DNA of 5,894 nucleotides from Actinomycetota bacterium (lineage in GTDB: Bacteria; Actinomycetota; Actinomycetes; S36-B12), in contig JAPLBU010000246.1 of NCBI GenBank assembly GCA_026392575.1, forward strand, positions 1-5,894. Direction: 5' to 3'. The translations under genes were made by a program, and so were the position numbers. The notes under the pieces are model-generated. The model was given only the letters and a program-made list of their open reading frames with translations. It had not been told where the DNA came from and made no database searches. How positions within the stretch are numbered: the stretch's first letter is position 1; each line of letters begins with the position of its first letter. Positions 5,792 through 5,894 of the stretch are shown piece after piece.

Positions 5792-5792
5792 G
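5773..5792 (-). other. Junction between dxr and the methyltransferase gene
   Basis: Counting base 5793 as well, 21 bases fit both genes. Read in the DXR frame they encode TSAAAPG, continuing DXR homology; read one frame over they encode VGCGTG, the methyltransferase SAM motif. DXR similarity ends right after this stretch and methyltransferase similarity begins right at its start. This is what recombination or assembly joining through a short shared sequence would leave. Confidence 0.7.
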
Positions 5793-5892
5793 TAACGAGT
5801 GAGCCGCCGATGATGAGTGACTCTTTGTTGGCGAGCGCCAGTGTCGACCCCGTTGCGAGCGCCGCCAGTGTCGGTTCGAGGCCAACTGCACC
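5773..5892 (-). pseudogene. dxr: Internal fragment of 1-deoxy-D-xylulose 5-phosphate reductoisomerase
   Basis: DXR makes 2-C-methyl-D-erythritol 4-phosphate in the MEP isoprenoid pathway. Forty codons are visible, beginning GAVGLEPTLAAL, then the family signature LALANKESLIIGG, then SLVTSAAAPG. This aligns without gaps to the region before PVDSEH in other DXRs. The N-terminal NADPH domain would lie beyond the right edge. The expected continuation (QIVPVDSEH, with the metal-binding Asp and Glu) is missing: after APG the sequence turns into the methyltransferase gene in another frame. The DXR frame continues as an arginine- and proline-rich unrelated tail, so this copy cannot be functional as shown. 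By hand count about two thirds of its codons end in G/C, against about 90% in the adjacent methyltransferase. It is either a misjoined contig end or a truncated gene. Confidence 0.85.
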
Positions 5893-5894
5893 GG

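Noticed and set aside
5831..5873. Two near-identical direct copies (5831-5846 and 5855-5873) differing by three bases
   Set aside because: They encode consecutive DXR segments (PTLAALA, STLALA) that align with the family at both places, so similar codons explain the repeat.

Overview
The window is GC-rich with strongly G/C-biased third codon positions, and its gene types point to a high-GC actinobacterium. ThrRS is the actinobacterial kind with a short N-terminal region, two of the three tRNA genes lack an encoded CCA, and there is a signal-peptide-bearing protein with bacterial Ig-like domains. Nothing visible fixes the genus. The left edge cuts thrS and the right edge cuts a dxr fragment, so this may be a whole short contig rather than a slice of a finished chromosome (inference).

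Layout from left to right. (1) 1-1360, minus strand: the first 453 codons of threonyl-tRNA synthetase, with a GTG start and a good Shine-Dalgarno. (2) 1416-1487, minus: tRNA-Val(CAC), only 55 bp upstream of thrS and on the same strand. (3) 1488-1618: a divergent intergenic region with promoter-like motifs and inverted repeats. (4) 1619-3024, plus: an exported Ig-like repeat protein whose reading frame is broken by one apparently missing G near 2688-2690. (5) 3029-3081: a long GC-rich hairpin between convergent genes. (6) 3093-4969, minus: pabB then pabC, overlapping by ATGA. Together they make p-aminobenzoate from chorismate for folate synthesis; the amidotransferase pabA is not here. (7) 5074-5146 and 5186-5259, plus: tRNA-Gly(GCC) and tRNA-Cys(GCA), divergent from pabB, followed by a hairpin. 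(8) 5342-5791, minus: the C-terminal part of a class I SAM-dependent methyltransferase. (9) 5773-5892, minus: an internal piece of 1-deoxy-D-xylulose 5-phosphate reductoisomerase (dxr), joined out of frame to the methyltransferase through up to 21 bases that fit both genes.

Most of the window is ordinary housekeeping: aminoacylation, tRNAs and the pABA branch of folate synthesis. No defence system, mobile element, CRISPR array or evident novel system is visible. The two places that deserve a second look are the dxr/methyltransferase junction, which is either an assembly chimera or a real rearrangement, and the frameshift in the Ig-like protein gene. No stretch longer than 300 bases is without a gene.
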